From Vibrio fortis (lineage in GTDB: Bacteria; Pseudomonadota; Gammaproteobacteria; Enterobacterales; Vibrionaceae), in contig NZ_AP025487.1 of the NCBI RefSeq assembly GCF_024347475.1, positions 434,001 to 498,000 of the forward strand: a DNA stretch of 64,000 bases. Reading direction: 5' to 3'. The position numbers and the translations under genes were made by a program. Under the pieces are notes generated by a model. The model searched no databases and had not been told where the DNA came from. It worked only from the letters and a program-made list of their open reading frames with translations. Every line of letters starts with the position of its first letter. The first letter of the stretch is position 1. This document shows positions 47,877 to 58,631 of the stretch, piece after piece.

Positions 47877-47936
47877 GTGCGAAATCAGTACACTAAAACG
47901 TTAACAGAATCATTTGTAGCCGAACTAAAGGCTTAA
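47877..47936 (+). CDS. Possible 19-codon leader ORF upstream of rsmH
   Basis: A GTG with GGAG 6 nt before it opens a 19-codon frame ending in TAA, 19 nt before the rsmH start. The peptide begins [13 protein letters not shown]. The AGTGGA around its ribosome site (47865-47870) is complementary to TCCACT just after its stop (47937-47942), which could fold the ORF into a loop. No similarity to MraZ is seen. It may be chance; comparison with relatives decides. Confidence 0.3.
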   Translation: MRNQYTKTLTESFVAELKA

Positions 47937-47955
47937 TCCACTCACTGAGAAGACT

Positions 47956-48906
47956 ATGACAGAAGCGTTCAAACATATTTCAGTATTGCTTAACGAATCA
48001 ATTGACGGACTGGCGATCAAACCTGATGGTACCTACATTGACGGTACTTTTGGCCGTGGTGGTCACAGCCGTACAATCCTGTCTAAACTGGGCGAGAATG
48101 GACGACTATTTAGTATCGACCGCGATCCACAAGCGATCGCTGAAGCTCAAAAAATTGATGATCCTCGTTTTACTATCATCCATGGTCCATTCTCTGGCAT
48201 GGCTGAATACGCAGAGCGTTACAACTTAGTAGGCCAAGTTGATGGCGTACTTCTCGATTTAGGCGTGTCTTCTCCGCAACTGGATGACGCAGAGCGCGGT
48301 TTCAGCTTCATGAAAGATGGACCACTGGATATGCGTATGGATCCAACATCAGGTATTCCAGTTTCTCAGTGGTTGATGGATGCTGACCTAGATGACATTA
48401 CTTGGGTTATCCGCGAGTTTGGTGAAGACAAGCACGCGCGCCGCATCGCTAAAGGCATCGTTGCTTACCGTGAAAATGAAGAGAACGAGCCACTGACTCG
48501 CACGGGTCAGTTAGCCAAGCTTATCTCGGATGTTGCACCAAAGAGCTTCAAAGAGAAAAAGCACCCAGCCACTCGCGCATTCCAAGCTTTTCGTATCTAC
48601 ATCAACAGTGAACTGGAAGAGATTGATACTGCACTGAAAGGCGCAGCAAGCATTCTTGCTCCACAAGGTCGTCTGTCTGTTATCAGCTTCCACTCACTCG
48701 AAGATCGCATGGTGAAACGTTTTATCCGTAAAGAGAGCCAAGGTCCTCAGGTTCCTCATGGTTTGCCACTGACAGAAGAGCAGATCAAAGCGCTCGGCAG
48801 TGCTGATCTGAAGCCCGTTGGTAAAGCGATCAAACCTTCTAAACACGAGGTTGATGAAAACACTCGTTCTCGTAGCTCAGTATTACGCATTGCAGAAAAG
48901 CTGTAA
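47956..48906 (+). CDS. rsmH: 16S rRNA (cytosine(1402)-N(4))-methyltransferase RsmH
   Basis: SAM-dependent methylation of N4 of C1402 in 16S rRNA, next to the RsmI site. 316 residues: [13 protein letters not shown], the SAM-binding [13 protein letters not shown] (about 29-42), [20 protein letters not shown] and the C-terminal [22 protein letters not shown] precedes the ATG. First recognised gene of the dcw cluster here; mraZ, which leads the cluster in many bacteria, is absent upstream. ftsL follows 3 nt after. Confidence 0.97.
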   Translation: MTEAFKHISVLLNESIDGLAIKPDGTYIDGTFGRGGHSRTILSKLGENGRLFSIDRDPQAIAEAQKIDDPRFTIIHGPFSGMAEYAERYNLVGQVDGVLLDLGVSSPQLDDAERGFSFMKDGPLDMRMDPTSGIPVSQWLMDADLDDITWVIREFGEDKHARRIAKGIVAYRENEENEPLTRTGQLAKLISDVAPKSFKEKKHPATRAFQAFRIYINSELEEIDTALKGAASILAPQGRLSVISFHSLEDRMVKRFIRKESQGPQVPHGLPLTEEQIKALGSADLKPVGKAIKPSKHEVDENTRSRSSVLRIAEKL

Positions 48907-48909
48907 GAG

Positions 48910-49227
48910 ATGAAGACCGCCAAGCCAAACTTAGCCAAGATTATCTTCTTTGATCTAATATCAGTGGGTCGTGTCCCACTGTTGTTGCTCATTGCTATCT
49001 TCGCGAGTGCGATGGGGGTCGTTCTTACTACACACATGTCCCGCCAAGCCATTACTCAGAAAGATATGGCTTTGGTGGCGCGTGAGCAGCTTGATGATGA
49101 GTGGCGAAATCTCATGCTTGAAGAGACTGCGCTTGCCGAACACAGCCGAGTACAAGCTTCTGCAATTAAAGAGCTTGATATGAAGCGCCCAGATTCAGAC
49201 AAAGAAGTTGTGATCTCACTGAAATGA
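48910..49227 (+). CDS. ftsL: Cell division protein FtsL
   Basis: Bitopic inner-membrane divisome protein that with FtsB and FtsQ controls FtsWI. 105 residues: short basic cytoplasmic N-terminus, membrane helix at about 20-38 (VPLLLLIAIFASAMGVVLT), then a periplasmic leucine-zipper-like coiled coil (about 45-90). The stop overlaps the ftsI start by 4 nt. Confidence 0.94.
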   Translation: MKTAKPNLAKIIFFDLISVGRVPLLLLIAIFASAMGVVLTTHMSRQAITQKDMALVAREQLDDEWRNLMLEETALAEHSRVQASAIKELDMKRPDSDKEVVISLK

Positions 49228-50999
49228 CCGCTAAAAAGGAAAAAGCATCTGCGAAGAAAGCCGAAGCAAGCTCATCTAAAGCAACTTCTGGCAAAGCAAA
49301 CGCAGTGAATGGAAAGGACTCAGATCCTATCTTGATCAAATGGCGCTTTAATTTAGTTATTGCGTTTGTCTTCCTTGCATTTGCAGCACTTGTCTCTCGT
49401 GTTGCCTACATTCAAATCATTGAACCCGATAACCTGATTCGCCAAGGTGACTTGCGTTCGGTTCGTGTCAAAGAGATCCCTTCCGCACGCGGCATTATTT
49501 CCGATAGAAACAATGAACCTTTGGCAGTCAGTGTCCCAGTTGAAGCGGTATGGGCAGATCCAAAAACTATTTTTGATAAAGACGGTTTAGCTCAGATTGA
49601 CCGTTGGTATGCTTTGGCTGATGTATTAGGGCTAGAGCGTCAGTCGATGATCGACAAGATTTCAGCCAATAAAACGCGTCGTTTTATCTACCTTCAGAGA
49701 CAAGTTAGCCCAGCAATGGCGAAGTATATTCGCGACCTTAAGTTGGTGGGCGTTGGCCTTAAGGCGGAATCTCGCCGCTACTATCCTGCCGGAGAGATCA
49801 GTGCGCATCTAATCGGTGTGACTGGTATTGATGGTCATGGTTTAGAAGGGGTTGAACGCAGTTACGATCAGTGGCTAACCGGCGAGGCAGGTAAGCGTAC
49901 CATTCGTAAAGACCGTTATGGTCGCGTGGTAGAGAACATTGCGCTAGAAGAGCGTGAGCAAGGTAAGCCGCTCACCTTGACCATAGACCAACGTTTACAG
50001 GCGATCGCCTATCGTGAAATCAAACAAGCGGTAGCCGATCACCGCGCCACCTCGGGCTCGGCGATTCTACTTGATGTTAAAACCGGTGCGGTATTGGCGA
50101 TGGTGAATGCGCCATCTTATAACCCAAACAATCGTGCCGACCTGCAAAGCTTTAAAATGCGTAACCGTGTACTAACGGACGCAATGGAGCCCGGTTCTAC
50201 CGTTAAGCCATTTGTGGTACTCGCTGCCCTAGAAAATGGCGCAGCGACACCCGACACCGTGATCAATACCGGGAATGGCATCATGCAAATCGGTGGTAGT
50301 CGCGTTCGTGATACCTCCAAAGTCGGCAAGGCTGACCTAGCGATGATCCTTAAAAAGTCGAGTAACATCGGTGTGGCGAAGCTCGCTCTGGATATGCCGC
50401 TGGAGGCCTTGTTAGGGCTTTATAGTTCAGTGGGTCTAGGTGAGATGTCCGGCTTGAATCTGGTTGGTGAAACAACAGGTATCTTCCCGAATCGACGCCG
50501 TTGGTCAAAGTTTGAAATCGCCACTCTTTCTTTTGGTTATGGCCTATCCGTCACTCCTATTCAATTGGCTCACGCTTACGCAACACTGGCAAACAAAGGT
50601 GTGTATGAGCCAATCCATATTATTGAAAACAATGAGCAAGATTTTTCTAAGCAGATCATTGATAGAGATAACGCACAGCTTGTTTTAGAGATGCTTGAGG
50701 GCGTAACCCAGAAAGGCGGTACCGCCACCCGAGCGGCAGTACCCGGTTATCGTGTAGCGGCTAAAACGGGTACTTCACGTAAAGCCGAAGCGGGTGGTTA
50801 TAGTGATGAATATATTGCGATCACCGCAGGCGTAGCACCAGTGAGCGATCCTCGAGTCTCACTGGTTGTAGTGGTGAATGAACCTCAGGGCGATCTCTAC
50901 TACGGCGGTTCAGTAGCTGCACCCGTATTTTCGGAAATCATGAAAGGTGCGTTGCAAATCCTTAACGTGCCTGCTGACGAAAACAAGTTTCAAGAATAG
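49224..50999 (+). CDS. ftsI: Septal peptidoglycan transpeptidase FtsI (PBP3)
   Basis: Monofunctional class B PBP that cross-links septal peptidoglycan in complex with FtsW. 591 residues: unusual Lys/Ala/Ser-rich cytoplasmic N-terminus (1-33), membrane anchor at about 42-64, pedestal domain (about 80-230), and transpeptidase domain with S325-TVK in EPGSTVKPF, SSN in KKSSNIGVAK and KTGTSRK near 513-519. ATG overlaps the ftsL stop (ATGA). Confidence 0.97.
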   Translation: MTAKKEKASAKKAEASSSKATSGKANAVNGKDSDPILIKWRFNLVIAFVFLAFAALVSRVAYIQIIEPDNLIRQGDLRSVRVKEIPSARGIISDRNNEPLAVSVPVEAVWADPKTIFDKDGLAQIDRWYALADVLGLERQSMIDKISANKTRRFIYLQRQVSPAMAKYIRDLKLVGVGLKAESRRYYPAGEISAHLIGVTGIDGHGLEGVERSYDQWLTGEAGKRTIRKDRYGRVVENIALEEREQGKPLTLTIDQRLQAIAYREIKQAVADHRATSGSAILLDVKTGAVLAMVNAPSYNPNNRADLQSFKMRNRVLTDAMEPGSTVKPFVVLAALENGAATPDTVINTGNGIMQIGGSRVRDTSKVGKADLAMILKKSSNIGVAKLALDMPLEALLGLYSSVGLGEMSGLNLVGETTGIFPNRRRWSKFEIATLSFGYGLSVTPIQLAHAYATLANKGVYEPIHIIENNEQDFSKQIIDRDNAQLVLEMLEGVTQKGGTATRAAVPGYRVAAKTGTSRKAEAGGYSDEYIAITAGVAPVSDPRVSLVVVVNEPQGDLYYGGSVAAPVFSEIMKGALQILNVPADENKFQE

Positions 51000-51017
51000 A
51001 GCGAATCAGGATTCGAT

Positions 51018-52508
51018 ATGAGTAATAGCCTAACACTATCTAGCTTACTGAGCCCTTGGGGGGCATTTGACTGCGCCGAGTTGGCGGAAGTGGAAGTCAC
51101 GCACTTAGAGTTAGATAGCCGAGCTGTAAGTTCGGGAGACATTTTCGTTGCTGTTATTGGCCATGCCGTTGATGGACGCCGTTTTATCGATAAAGCCATC
51201 GAGTTAGGTGCCAGCGCGGTCATTGCTCAAGCGTGCGAAGAGCATGTTCATGGCAGTGTTGAGTTACGTAATGGCGTCGCTATCGCTTATGTCCAAGATC
51301 TGAATCAAGAGCTCTCTGCTCTGGCAGGTCGTGTTTATCAGTCTGACACTACTCAGCTGATTGGCGTGACAGGCACCAATGGCAAAACCACGATTACTCA
51401 GCTCATCGCTCAATGGCTTGAGTTAGTTGGTCAGCGTTCTGGTGTTATGGGCACGACAGGTAATGGCTTTCTTGACGACCTGCAAGCCGCAAAAAATACA
51501 ACGGGTAGCGCGATTGAAATCCAACGTACTTTGAGTGAATTATCGGCTCAAGATGCGGCCTATACTGCAATGGAAATTTCATCTCATGGTCTGGTTCAGG
51601 GGCGCGTAAAAGCCCTTAAGTTTGCCGCGGGTGTGTTTACCAACCTTAGTCGAGACCACCTTGACTATCATGGCACGATGGAAGAGTACGCGTTAGCCAA
51701 GCAGACTCTGTTTACCCAACATCACTGCCAGCACGCCATCATTAATGCCGACGATCCAGTGGGTTTGGCGTGGTTATCTGAATTACCCGATGCAGTTGCA
51801 GTGTCGCTAAATCCTATGACTGATCGCGCCAACGCAGTGTGGGCCTCAGACGTGGCATATGCTGAAACAGGGATTCGCATGGATTTCGGTGGTGCGTGGG
51901 GCACGGGTTCACTGCAGGTACCTTTGATCGGTCAATTTAATGCCTCAAATGTGTTAGTGGCGTTCGCGACACTGCTTGCTTTGGGTATTGACAAACAACA
52001 ACTGGTTGAGAGCGCGCCAAGATTACAACCTGTAATTGGCCGCATGGAGTTATTCCAAGCGCCTCAAAAAGCGAAGGTTGTGGTCGATTATGCACATACG
52101 CCTGATGCACTTGAAAAAGCATTAGCAGCATTGCGCGTACACTGCTCTGGAAACTTATGGGCGATTTTTGGCTGCGGTGGCGATCGAGATAAAGGCAAGC
52201 GTCCAATGATGGCGGAGACGGCGGAACAGTTCGCCGACAAGATTATTATCTCTGATGATAACCCTCGCAGCGAAGATCCGGCTGAAATCGTTAAAGACAT
52301 GCTAGTGGGTCTCAAAAATCCTCAGGCTGCCTACGTTGAGCTCGACCGTTATCAAGCGGTGAAATTTGCACTAGAGCAAGCTGGCAACAATGACATTATC
52401 CTACTGGCTGGCAAAGGCCATGAGGATTACCAAGTATTAAAAGATAAAACTGTGCACTATTCTGATCGAGAGTCCGCACTGCAATTATTAGGTATTCACA
52501 ATGATTGA
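51018..52508 (+). CDS. murE: UDP-N-acetylmuramoyl-tripeptide synthetase MurE (meso-DAP adding)
   Basis: Adds meso-diaminopimelate to UDP-MurNAc-L-Ala-D-Glu. 496 residues: ATP loop TGTNGKTT at 118-125, [13 protein letters not shown] with the carbamoylated-Lys region, and the DAP-specific motif DNPR near 414-417 (lysine-adding enzymes have other residues there). Stop overlaps the murF start by 8 nt. Confidence 0.97.
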   Translation: MSNSLTLSSLLSPWGAFDCAELAEVEVTHLELDSRAVSSGDIFVAVIGHAVDGRRFIDKAIELGASAVIAQACEEHVHGSVELRNGVAIAYVQDLNQELSALAGRVYQSDTTQLIGVTGTNGKTTITQLIAQWLELVGQRSGVMGTTGNGFLDDLQAAKNTTGSAIEIQRTLSELSAQDAAYTAMEISSHGLVQGRVKALKFAAGVFTNLSRDHLDYHGTMEEYALAKQTLFTQHHCQHAIINADDPVGLAWLSELPDAVAVSLNPMTDRANAVWASDVAYAETGIRMDFGGAWGTGSLQVPLIGQFNASNVLVAFATLLALGIDKQQLVESAPRLQPVIGRMELFQAPQKAKVVVDYAHTPDALEKALAALRVHCSGNLWAIFGCGGDRDKGKRPMMAETAEQFADKIIISDDNPRSEDPAEIVKDMLVGLKNPQAAYVELDRYQAVKFALEQAGNNDIILLAGKGHEDYQVLKDKTVHYSDRESALQLLGIHND

Positions 52509-53877
52509 TGTATCACTAGAACAGGTCAGTCAGGCCGTTAATGGTGAGCTAATTGAATCATCGGAAGTTGGAAAGGCCTCCATGATTCGTTCCGTATCTA
52601 CAGATACGCGTACCGTTCAAAGTGGGGCGTTGTTTGTCGCTCTGGTCGGTGAGCGATTTGATGCGCACGATTTTTGTCATCAAGCAGTAGAAGCACAAGC
52701 GAGCGCGCTGTTAGTCGAACGAAAACTTGACCTAAATATTACTCAAGTCGTTGTTGAGGATACTAAACTTGCTTTGGGTCAGTTGAGTGCATGGATTCAT
52801 GCTCAATGTGAAGTGCCAACGATGGCTATTACTGGCAGTTGTGGCAAAACCACCGTCAAAGAGATGGTGGCAAGCATTCTACAACAACGCGGTAAGGTTT
52901 TATTTACTGCAGGCAACTTCAATAATGACATTGGGGTACCGCTGACATTACTGCGCAGTGAGCCAAGTGATGACTTTGCTGTGATTGAGCTTGGTGCTAA
53001 CCACATCGGTGAAATTGCTTACACAACGCAGTTGGTTAAGCCTCAAGTGGCTGTGGTGAACAACGTTGCTGCAGCACACCTCGAAGGCTTTGGCTCGATA
53101 GATGGTGTGAAGCAAGCCAAAGGTGAAATCTACCAAGGCCTCGCTGCTGGTGATACGGCTATCGTCAATTTAGAGAGTAATGGTGGCGAGTATTGGGAAG
53201 AGGTCTTGGCTGATAAGTCCGCGCTGACTTTCTCGGACGTTAACCCTCAAGCTGACTACTTTGCCGACAACGTTGAGCTTAATGAGCAAGGCGAAGCCTG
53301 TTTCATGATGCACACGCCGCAAGGTGATATTGCCGTTGAGCTGGGTATTATCGGCCAACACAATGTGGCAAATGCGCTTTCTGCCGCCGCATTAAGCATT
53401 CAGTTTGGTGCAAGCCTGAACGACATCCAAACGGGATTGAAAAACTTAAACTCAGTGAAGGGCCGTGTTGAGGTTCAACAACTGAGTGAACAAATTAAGC
53501 TAATTGATGACAGCTATAACGCCAGCGTACCTGCGATGAAGGCTGCGGCAAAACTGTTATCTAGCTTTAAAGGGCAGCGTTGGCTGATTTTAGGCAATAT
53601 GGCTGAATTAGGTGATGAAAGCCTTGCACTTCACCGTCAAGTCGGTGAATATGCTGCCCCATTCGCTTTTGAGCATGTACTCACTTACGGTGATGATACA
53701 AAGGTGATCAGTGAGGTCTGCAACGGCATTCACTTCGCCACGCATCAAGCGATGATCGCACATATAGAGCAGCAGTTAAGCTTGCCAAATAATGCGTCGC
53801 ACACACTGTTAGTTAAAGGCGCAAACAGTGCAGGAATGAGTAAAATTGCCGCTGCTTTAAAGGAGAACTTTTCATGA
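52501..53877 (+). CDS. murF: UDP-MurNAc-tripeptide:D-alanyl-D-alanine ligase MurF
   Basis: Adds the D-Ala-D-Ala dipeptide, finishing the soluble precursor UDP-MurNAc-pentapeptide. 458 residues: Mur ligase ATP loop TGSCGKTT near 110-117, [13 protein letters not shown], and the C-terminal [16 protein letters not shown]. Overlaps murE (8 nt) and mraY (4 nt). The dipeptide must come from a ddl gene outside the window, since none lies in this cluster. Confidence 0.97.
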   Translation: MIDVSLEQVSQAVNGELIESSEVGKASMIRSVSTDTRTVQSGALFVALVGERFDAHDFCHQAVEAQASALLVERKLDLNITQVVVEDTKLALGQLSAWIHAQCEVPTMAITGSCGKTTVKEMVASILQQRGKVLFTAGNFNNDIGVPLTLLRSEPSDDFAVIELGANHIGEIAYTTQLVKPQVAVVNNVAAAHLEGFGSIDGVKQAKGEIYQGLAAGDTAIVNLESNGGEYWEEVLADKSALTFSDVNPQADYFADNVELNEQGEACFMMHTPQGDIAVELGIIGQHNVANALSAAALSIQFGASLNDIQTGLKNLNSVKGRVEVQQLSEQIKLIDDSYNASVPAMKAAAKLLSSFKGQRWLILGNMAELGDESLALHRQVGEYAAPFAFEHVLTYGDDTKVISEVCNGIHFATHQAMIAHIEQQLSLPNNASHTLLVKGANSAGMSKIAAALKENFS

Positions 53878-54956
53878 TTATTTGGCTTGCAGAGCTGCTA
53901 CAGCCACACTTTTCGTTTTTTCGCTTGTTTGAATACCTGTCGTTTCGAGCAATTGCGAGTATTTTAACGGCTCTATGCTTGTCACTATGGATGGGACCTC
54001 GCCTTATTGAGCGTCTGCAACTGCTGCAAATTGGTCAAGTGGTTCGTAATGACGGCCCTGAATCTCACTTTAGTAAGCGTGGTACACCAACCATGGGTGG
54101 TGTGATGATCCTTGCTGCGATCATGATTACTGTTCTGCTGTGGGCTGATCTTTCTAACCCTTATGTATGGGCTGTGATGGCAGTATTAGGCGGTTATGGT
54201 GCGGTCGGTTTTGTTGATGACTATCGTAAAGTTGTACGCAAGAACACTGATGGCCTGATTGCTCGCTGGAAGTACTTCTGGCAGTCAGCAATTGCGTTGG
54301 TTGTGGCATTTGCACTGTATGCGCACGGTCAAGACACAGCAGCGACTCAGCTTGTTGTACCTTTCTTCAAAGATGTGATGCCACAGCTTGGCTTGCTCTA
54401 CATTGTGTTAACGTACTTTGTTATCGTGGGTACCAGTAATGCGGTTAACCTAACAGATGGCCTAGATGGCTTAGCAATCATGCCAACAGTCATGGTGGCA
54501 GCTGGTTTTGCGGTTATTGCATGGGCAACGGGTAACGTTAACTTTGCTGAATATCTGCATATTCCATATATCCCGTTCACCTCTGAACTTGTTGTTGTAT
54601 GTACAGCGATTGTCGGAGCTGGTCTTGGTTTCCTATGGTTTAACACTTACCCAGCACAAGTATTCATGGGCGATGTAGGCTCTCTAGCACTCGGTGGTGC
54701 TCTGGGTACGATCGCGGTATTGGTTCGCCAAGAGCTGGTACTGGTTATCATGGGTGGTGTGTTTGTTATGGAGACGCTATCAGTAATCTTACAGGTAGGC
54801 TCTTACAAACTGCGTGGTCAGCGTATTTTCCGCATGGCGCCAATTCACCACCACTACGAGCTTAAAGGTTGGCCAGAGCCGCGCGTTATCGTGCGCTTTT
54901 GGATCATCTCAATGGTTCTTGTTTTGATTGGTCTAGCGACACTGAAAGTTCGTTAA
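53874..54956 (+). CDS. mraY: Phospho-N-acetylmuramoyl-pentapeptide transferase MraY
   Basis: Inner-membrane enzyme that transfers phospho-MurNAc-pentapeptide to undecaprenyl phosphate (lipid I). 360 residues, about ten membrane helices. Catalytic motifs: FVDDYRK near 118-124, [10 protein letters not shown] near 193-202 and the C-terminal [15 protein letters not shown]. Length matches E. coli exactly. Confidence 0.97.
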   Translation: MIIWLAELLQPHFSFFRLFEYLSFRAIASILTALCLSLWMGPRLIERLQLLQIGQVVRNDGPESHFSKRGTPTMGGVMILAAIMITVLLWADLSNPYVWAVMAVLGGYGAVGFVDDYRKVVRKNTDGLIARWKYFWQSAIALVVAFALYAHGQDTAATQLVVPFFKDVMPQLGLLYIVLTYFVIVGTSNAVNLTDGLDGLAIMPTVMVAAGFAVIAWATGNVNFAEYLHIPYIPFTSELVVVCTAIVGAGLGFLWFNTYPAQVFMGDVGSLALGGALGTIAVLVRQELVLVIMGGVFVMETLSVILQVGSYKLRGQRIFRMAPIHHHYELKGWPEPRVIVRFWIISMVLVLIGLATLKVR

Positions 54957-54965
54957 TTCCACTGT

Positions 54966-54987
54966 AAGCCTCGTTAATACGGGGCTT
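54966..54987 (+). other. Hairpin in the mraY-murD spacer
   Basis: AAGCCTCG pairs with CGGGGCTT (8 bp, one G-U) around TTAATA; no T-run follows. It sits in the only sizeable gap (58 nt) in the first part of the dcw cluster and could modulate or process the transcript rather than end it. Confidence 0.35.
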
Positions 54988-55014
54988 TATCCACATTAAG
55001 AGCGTCTTGTTTAA

Positions 55015-56331
55015 ATGGAACCTTGGCAAAATATTCAAAATGTAGTGGTTGTAGGGCTCGGTATTACCGGGCTCTCTGTCGTTAAACATCTTGCAAAATA
55101 TCAGCCTCACTGCACAGTGAGAGTGATCGACACTCGTGATAATCCACCGGGTAAAGAGTCACTGCCGGATGCTGTTGCTCTGCACGCTGGTGGTTGGCAA
55201 AACGAGTGGTTAGCGCAAGCTGATCTTGTCGTGGCAAACCCAGGCATTGCATTAGCAACACCTGAGATTCAGACGGTGTTGGCGCGCGGCGGTGCCGTCG
55301 TTGGCGATATTGAGCTGTTTGCTTGGGCGGTTGAGAAACCTGTCGTGGCAATCACGGGTTCTAACGGCAAGAGCACTGTGACAGATCTTACGGGTGTCCT
55401 TGCCAAAGCTGCTGGTCTTAAGGTGGGCGTTGGTGGCAACATCGGTGTTCCTGCGTTGGATCTACTTGAACAAGATGCTGATTTCTATGTCTTAGAGCTA
55501 TCGAGCTTCCAATTAGAGACGACATCGAGCCTTAAATTGGCCGCTGCAGCGTTCTTAAACCTATCTGAAGATCATATGGATCGCTATCAAGGCATGGCGG
55601 ATTATCGCGATGCCAAGCGTCGAATCTTCAAACATGCTCAGTATGCACTCGTAAACCGTGATGATCGAGAAACCTATCCGCATGAACCACAACAAGTCGT
55701 GACCTTTGGCTTTGATAACCAAGAGTTCGGTGTTGATGTGATTGATGGTGAGGAGTGGCTCATTGATCATGGTGCGCCAATCATCCGCAGCCAAGAGCTT
55801 ACTTTGGTTGGTCGCCACAATGTATCGAATGCCTTAGTTTCTTTAGCACTGCTTAAGCTAGCCAACATCGACTACACAAACAGTCTTGATGCGTTGAAAG
55901 CATATAATGGCCTGACGCATCGTTGCCAAGTCGTCGCAGATAAGCACGACGTGAAGTGGGTGAACGATTCTAAAGCAACCAACGTTGCCAGTACTTTAGC
56001 GGCTTTGTCTGGCCTAGAGTGTGCAGGAACTCTTTATCTACTTGTTGGTGGTGTTGGTAAAGGGGCTGACTTTAGTGAGCTGGCTCCTGTACTTAACAGT
56101 ATTGCTCGCATCCAATTGTGCTGTTTTGGCGAAGATGCAGATCAGTTTATGCCGCTTCATTCATCGGCACAAAAGTTTGACACTATGCAGCAGATTATCG
56201 AAACCATCTCATCACAACTGGTGGCTGGGGATATGGTGATGCTGTCTCCTGCGTGTGCAAGCTTCGATCAGTTTAGTAATTTCATGGCAAGGGGTGATGT
56301 ATTTACCGAACTTGCTCAACAGTACGCTTAA
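55015..56331 (+). CDS. murD: UDP-N-acetylmuramoyl-L-alanine:D-glutamate ligase MurD
   Basis: Adds D-glutamate to UDP-MurNAc-L-Ala. 438 residues (E. coli 438): N-terminal UDP-binding [16 protein letters not shown] loop TGSNGKST near 113-120, [10 protein letters not shown] and the C-terminal [12 protein letters not shown]. Ribosome site weak; the start [16 protein letters not shown] fits the Vibrio family. ftsW starts 21 nt after its stop. Confidence 0.97.
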   Translation: MEPWQNIQNVVVVGLGITGLSVVKHLAKYQPHCTVRVIDTRDNPPGKESLPDAVALHAGGWQNEWLAQADLVVANPGIALATPEIQTVLARGGAVVGDIELFAWAVEKPVVAITGSNGKSTVTDLTGVLAKAAGLKVGVGGNIGVPALDLLEQDADFYVLELSSFQLETTSSLKLAAAAFLNLSEDHMDRYQGMADYRDAKRRIFKHAQYALVNRDDRETYPHEPQQVVTFGFDNQEFGVDVIDGEEWLIDHGAPIIRSQELTLVGRHNVSNALVSLALLKLANIDYTNSLDALKAYNGLTHRCQVVADKHDVKWVNDSKATNVASTLAALSGLECAGTLYLLVGGVGKGADFSELAPVLNSIARIQLCCFGEDADQFMPLHSSAQKFDTMQQIIETISSQLVAGDMVMLSPACASFDQFSNFMARGDVFTELAQQYA

Positions 56332-56352
56332 TCGTTAAAGGACTGGTACCCG

Positions 56353-57549
56353 GTGCAGAAAGTGAGACAGCTCAACCACTCAATTTGGCAATGGCTTAAC
56401 CGCTCGACGCCAGAGGCGCTTTACGATCGTCAATTGGTTTGGATCGCGCTGGGTCTTATGCTTACTGGGTTGGTGATGGTAACGTCCGCTTCGTTCCCAA
56501 TCAGCGCCCGCTTAACCGATCAGCCTTTTCACTTCATGTTCCGTCACGCGGTGTTCTTGTTGCTCGCATTGGGTGTATCCAGCGTGATATTGCAAATCCC
56601 GATGAAGCGTTGGTTTCAATACAGTATGTACTTACTGGGCTTATCCTTTTTCTTACTCATAGTTGTGCTGGCTGTGGGTAAGTCGGTTAACGGTGCATCC
56701 CGCTGGATCCCTTTGGGGCTGTTTAATCTCCAGCCTGCCGAGGTGGCTAAGCTATCGCTGTTTATCTTTATGGCTGGCTACTTGGTTCGTAAACAAGATG
56801 AAGTGAGAAAAACCTTCTTCGGTGGTTTTGCAAAACCCATTATGGTGTTTGGCGCTTTCGCTGTTTTATTACTTGGTCAACCCGATCTCGGTACCGTCGT
56901 TGTAATGTTGGTCACCCTGTTCGGCATGCTGTTTATTGCCGGTGCCAAGCTGTCACAGTTTATTGCCTTGATGGTCGCGGGTATTGCCGCTGTCGTCGGT
57001 TTGATTGTGATAGAGCCTTATCGTGTCAGGCGTGTCACCTCATTCTGGGAACCGTGGAATGACCCGTTCGGTAGTGGTTACCAGTTAACGCAATCTCTCA
57101 TGGCATTTGGCCGTGGTGATTGGATGGGGCAAGGTTTAGGTAACTCGATTCAGAAACTAGAATACCTGCCAGAGGCTCACACCGACTTTGTATTTGCTGT
57201 ACTGGCAGAAGAGCTCGGCTTTGTAGGCGTGACCTTAGTATTGATGTTGATCTTCAGTCTGGTTCTCAAAGCCATTTTTATTGGCAAGAAAGCCTTTGAA
57301 AACGATCAGGTGTTTAGCGGATATCTCGCTTTTGGTATCGGTATCTGGTTTGCATTCCAAACTCTGGTTAACGTTGGTGCTGCATCGGGTATCGTGCCGA
57401 CTAAAGGTCTGACGCTGCCACTGATCAGTTACGGTGGCTCCAGTTTGATCATCATGTCAGTCGCTGTATCTATGTTGCTGCGTATTGACCATGAATGTCG
57501 CCTAATAGAACAACAAGATGCTGAGCATCAAAACGAATTGAATGAATAG
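56353..57549 (+). CDS. ftsW: Septal peptidoglycan glycosyltransferase FtsW
   Basis: SEDS-family polymerase of septal glycan strands, working with FtsI. 398 residues from a GTG start (AAAGGACTGG 8-16 nt upstream). About ten membrane helices; SEDS marks include the SSFQPAE-like [10 protein letters not shown] near 125-134, [10 protein letters not shown] and the catalytic-loop region [16 protein letters not shown]. Basic N-terminal tail precedes the first helix, as is common in this genus. Overlaps murG only if murG starts at 57542. Confidence 0.96.
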   Translation: MQKVRQLNHSIWQWLNRSTPEALYDRQLVWIALGLMLTGLVMVTSASFPISARLTDQPFHFMFRHAVFLLLALGVSSVILQIPMKRWFQYSMYLLGLSFFLLIVVLAVGKSVNGASRWIPLGLFNLQPAEVAKLSLFIFMAGYLVRKQDEVRKTFFGGFAKPIMVFGAFAVLLLGQPDLGTVVVMLVTLFGMLFIAGAKLSQFIALMVAGIAAVVGLIVIEPYRVRRVTSFWEPWNDPFGSGYQLTQSLMAFGRGDWMGQGLGNSIQKLEYLPEAHTDFVFAVLAEELGFVGVTLVLMLIFSLVLKAIFIGKKAFENDQVFSGYLAFGIGIWFAFQTLVNVGAASGIVPTKGLTLPLISYGGSSLIIMSVAVSMLLRIDHECRLIEQQDAEHQNELNE

Positions 57550-57556
57550 TAACAGC

Positions 57557-58618
57557 ATGAAAAAGAACAAAAGATTATTGGTGATGGCTGGTGGTACCGG
57601 CGGTCACGTCTTCCCTGGTTTGGCGGTGGCGAAAAAGCTGCAACAACAAGGGTGGGAAATTCGCTGGTTAGGTACAGCTGATCGTATGGAAGCGGATCTG
57701 GTACCGAAGCACGGTATTGAGATTGATTTCATTAAGGTGAAAGGGCTGCGCGGGCAAGGTATTGCTAAGTTAATTAAAGCGCCTTTCCAAATTATTAATG
57801 CCATACTTCAAGCAAAGCAACACATTAAGGCATGGCAGCCTGATGTGGTGCTGGGTATGGGCGGCTACGTGAGTGGCCCGGGTGGCATCGCGGCTTGGTT
57901 ATCAGGCATTCCTGTGGTGCTGCATGAGCAGAATGCAGTAGCGGGTTTGACTAACCAATGGCTGTCTAAGATCGCGAAAAAGGTATTTCAAGCATTTCCG
58001 GGAGCATTCCCGACAGCAGATGTGGTTGGCAACCCAGTACGTGAAGATGTCGTTGCTCTGCCAGAGCCAAGTGAGCGTATGGCGGAACGCAAAGGCGATA
58101 TTCGTATCCTTGTGATGGGTGGTAGCCAAGGTGCTAAGATCCTCAACGATACACTGCCTATAGCAATGGGTCAGCTTGGTGAAGGCTTCACCGTGATGCA
58201 CCAAGCAGGCAAGAACAATCAGCAGCAAGTTATTGAACAGTATAACTCTCATTCTGTGAGCAATGTTCAAGTGACTGAATTTATTGATGATGTAGCGCAA
58301 GCTTACGCATGGGCAGATCTATTAGTGTGTCGTTCAGGTGCGCTAACAGTGTCAGAAGTCTCTGCGGCAGGTGTGGGCTCGATCTTCGTGCCTTTCATGC
58401 ATAAAGATCGCCAGCAGGCTCTGAATGCCGATCACTTGGTTGATTGCGGCGCTGCGTTGATGATTGAACAGCCAGAGTTGACGGCAGAAAAGTTGGCAAA
58501 CACCATTGCTCAGCTAGATAGAAATGAATTAAAAACGATGGCAACAAAGGCACGCCAAGCAGCAAAGCTGGACGCTGATGTGACCGTCGCTAAAGCCATT
58601 CAAGCTTTAGCAAAATAA
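57557..58618 (+). CDS. murG: UDP-GlcNAc:lipid I N-acetylglucosaminyltransferase MurG
   Basis: Membrane-associated GT-B enzyme that makes lipid II from lipid I. 353 residues. Glycine-rich motifs [10 protein letters not shown] near the start and [11 protein letters not shown] near 100, and the UDP-GlcNAc-binding region [21 protein letters not shown] chose the ATG at 57557 ([13 protein letters not shown], like other Vibrio MurG); the in-frame ATG at 57542, inside ftsW, would add five residues. Confidence 0.95.
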   Translation: MKKNKRLLVMAGGTGGHVFPGLAVAKKLQQQGWEIRWLGTADRMEADLVPKHGIEIDFIKVKGLRGQGIAKLIKAPFQIINAILQAKQHIKAWQPDVVLGMGGYVSGPGGIAAWLSGIPVVLHEQNAVAGLTNQWLSKIAKKVFQAFPGAFPTADVVGNPVREDVVALPEPSERMAERKGDIRILVMGGSQGAKILNDTLPIAMGQLGEGFTVMHQAGKNNQQQVIEQYNSHSVSNVQVTEFIDDVAQAYAWADLLVCRSGALTVSEVSAAGVGSIFVPFMHKDRQQALNADHLVDCGAALMIEQPELTAEKLANTIAQLDRNELKTMATKARQAAKLDADVTVAKAIQALAK

Positions 58619-58631
58619 CGAGATAAATTTG

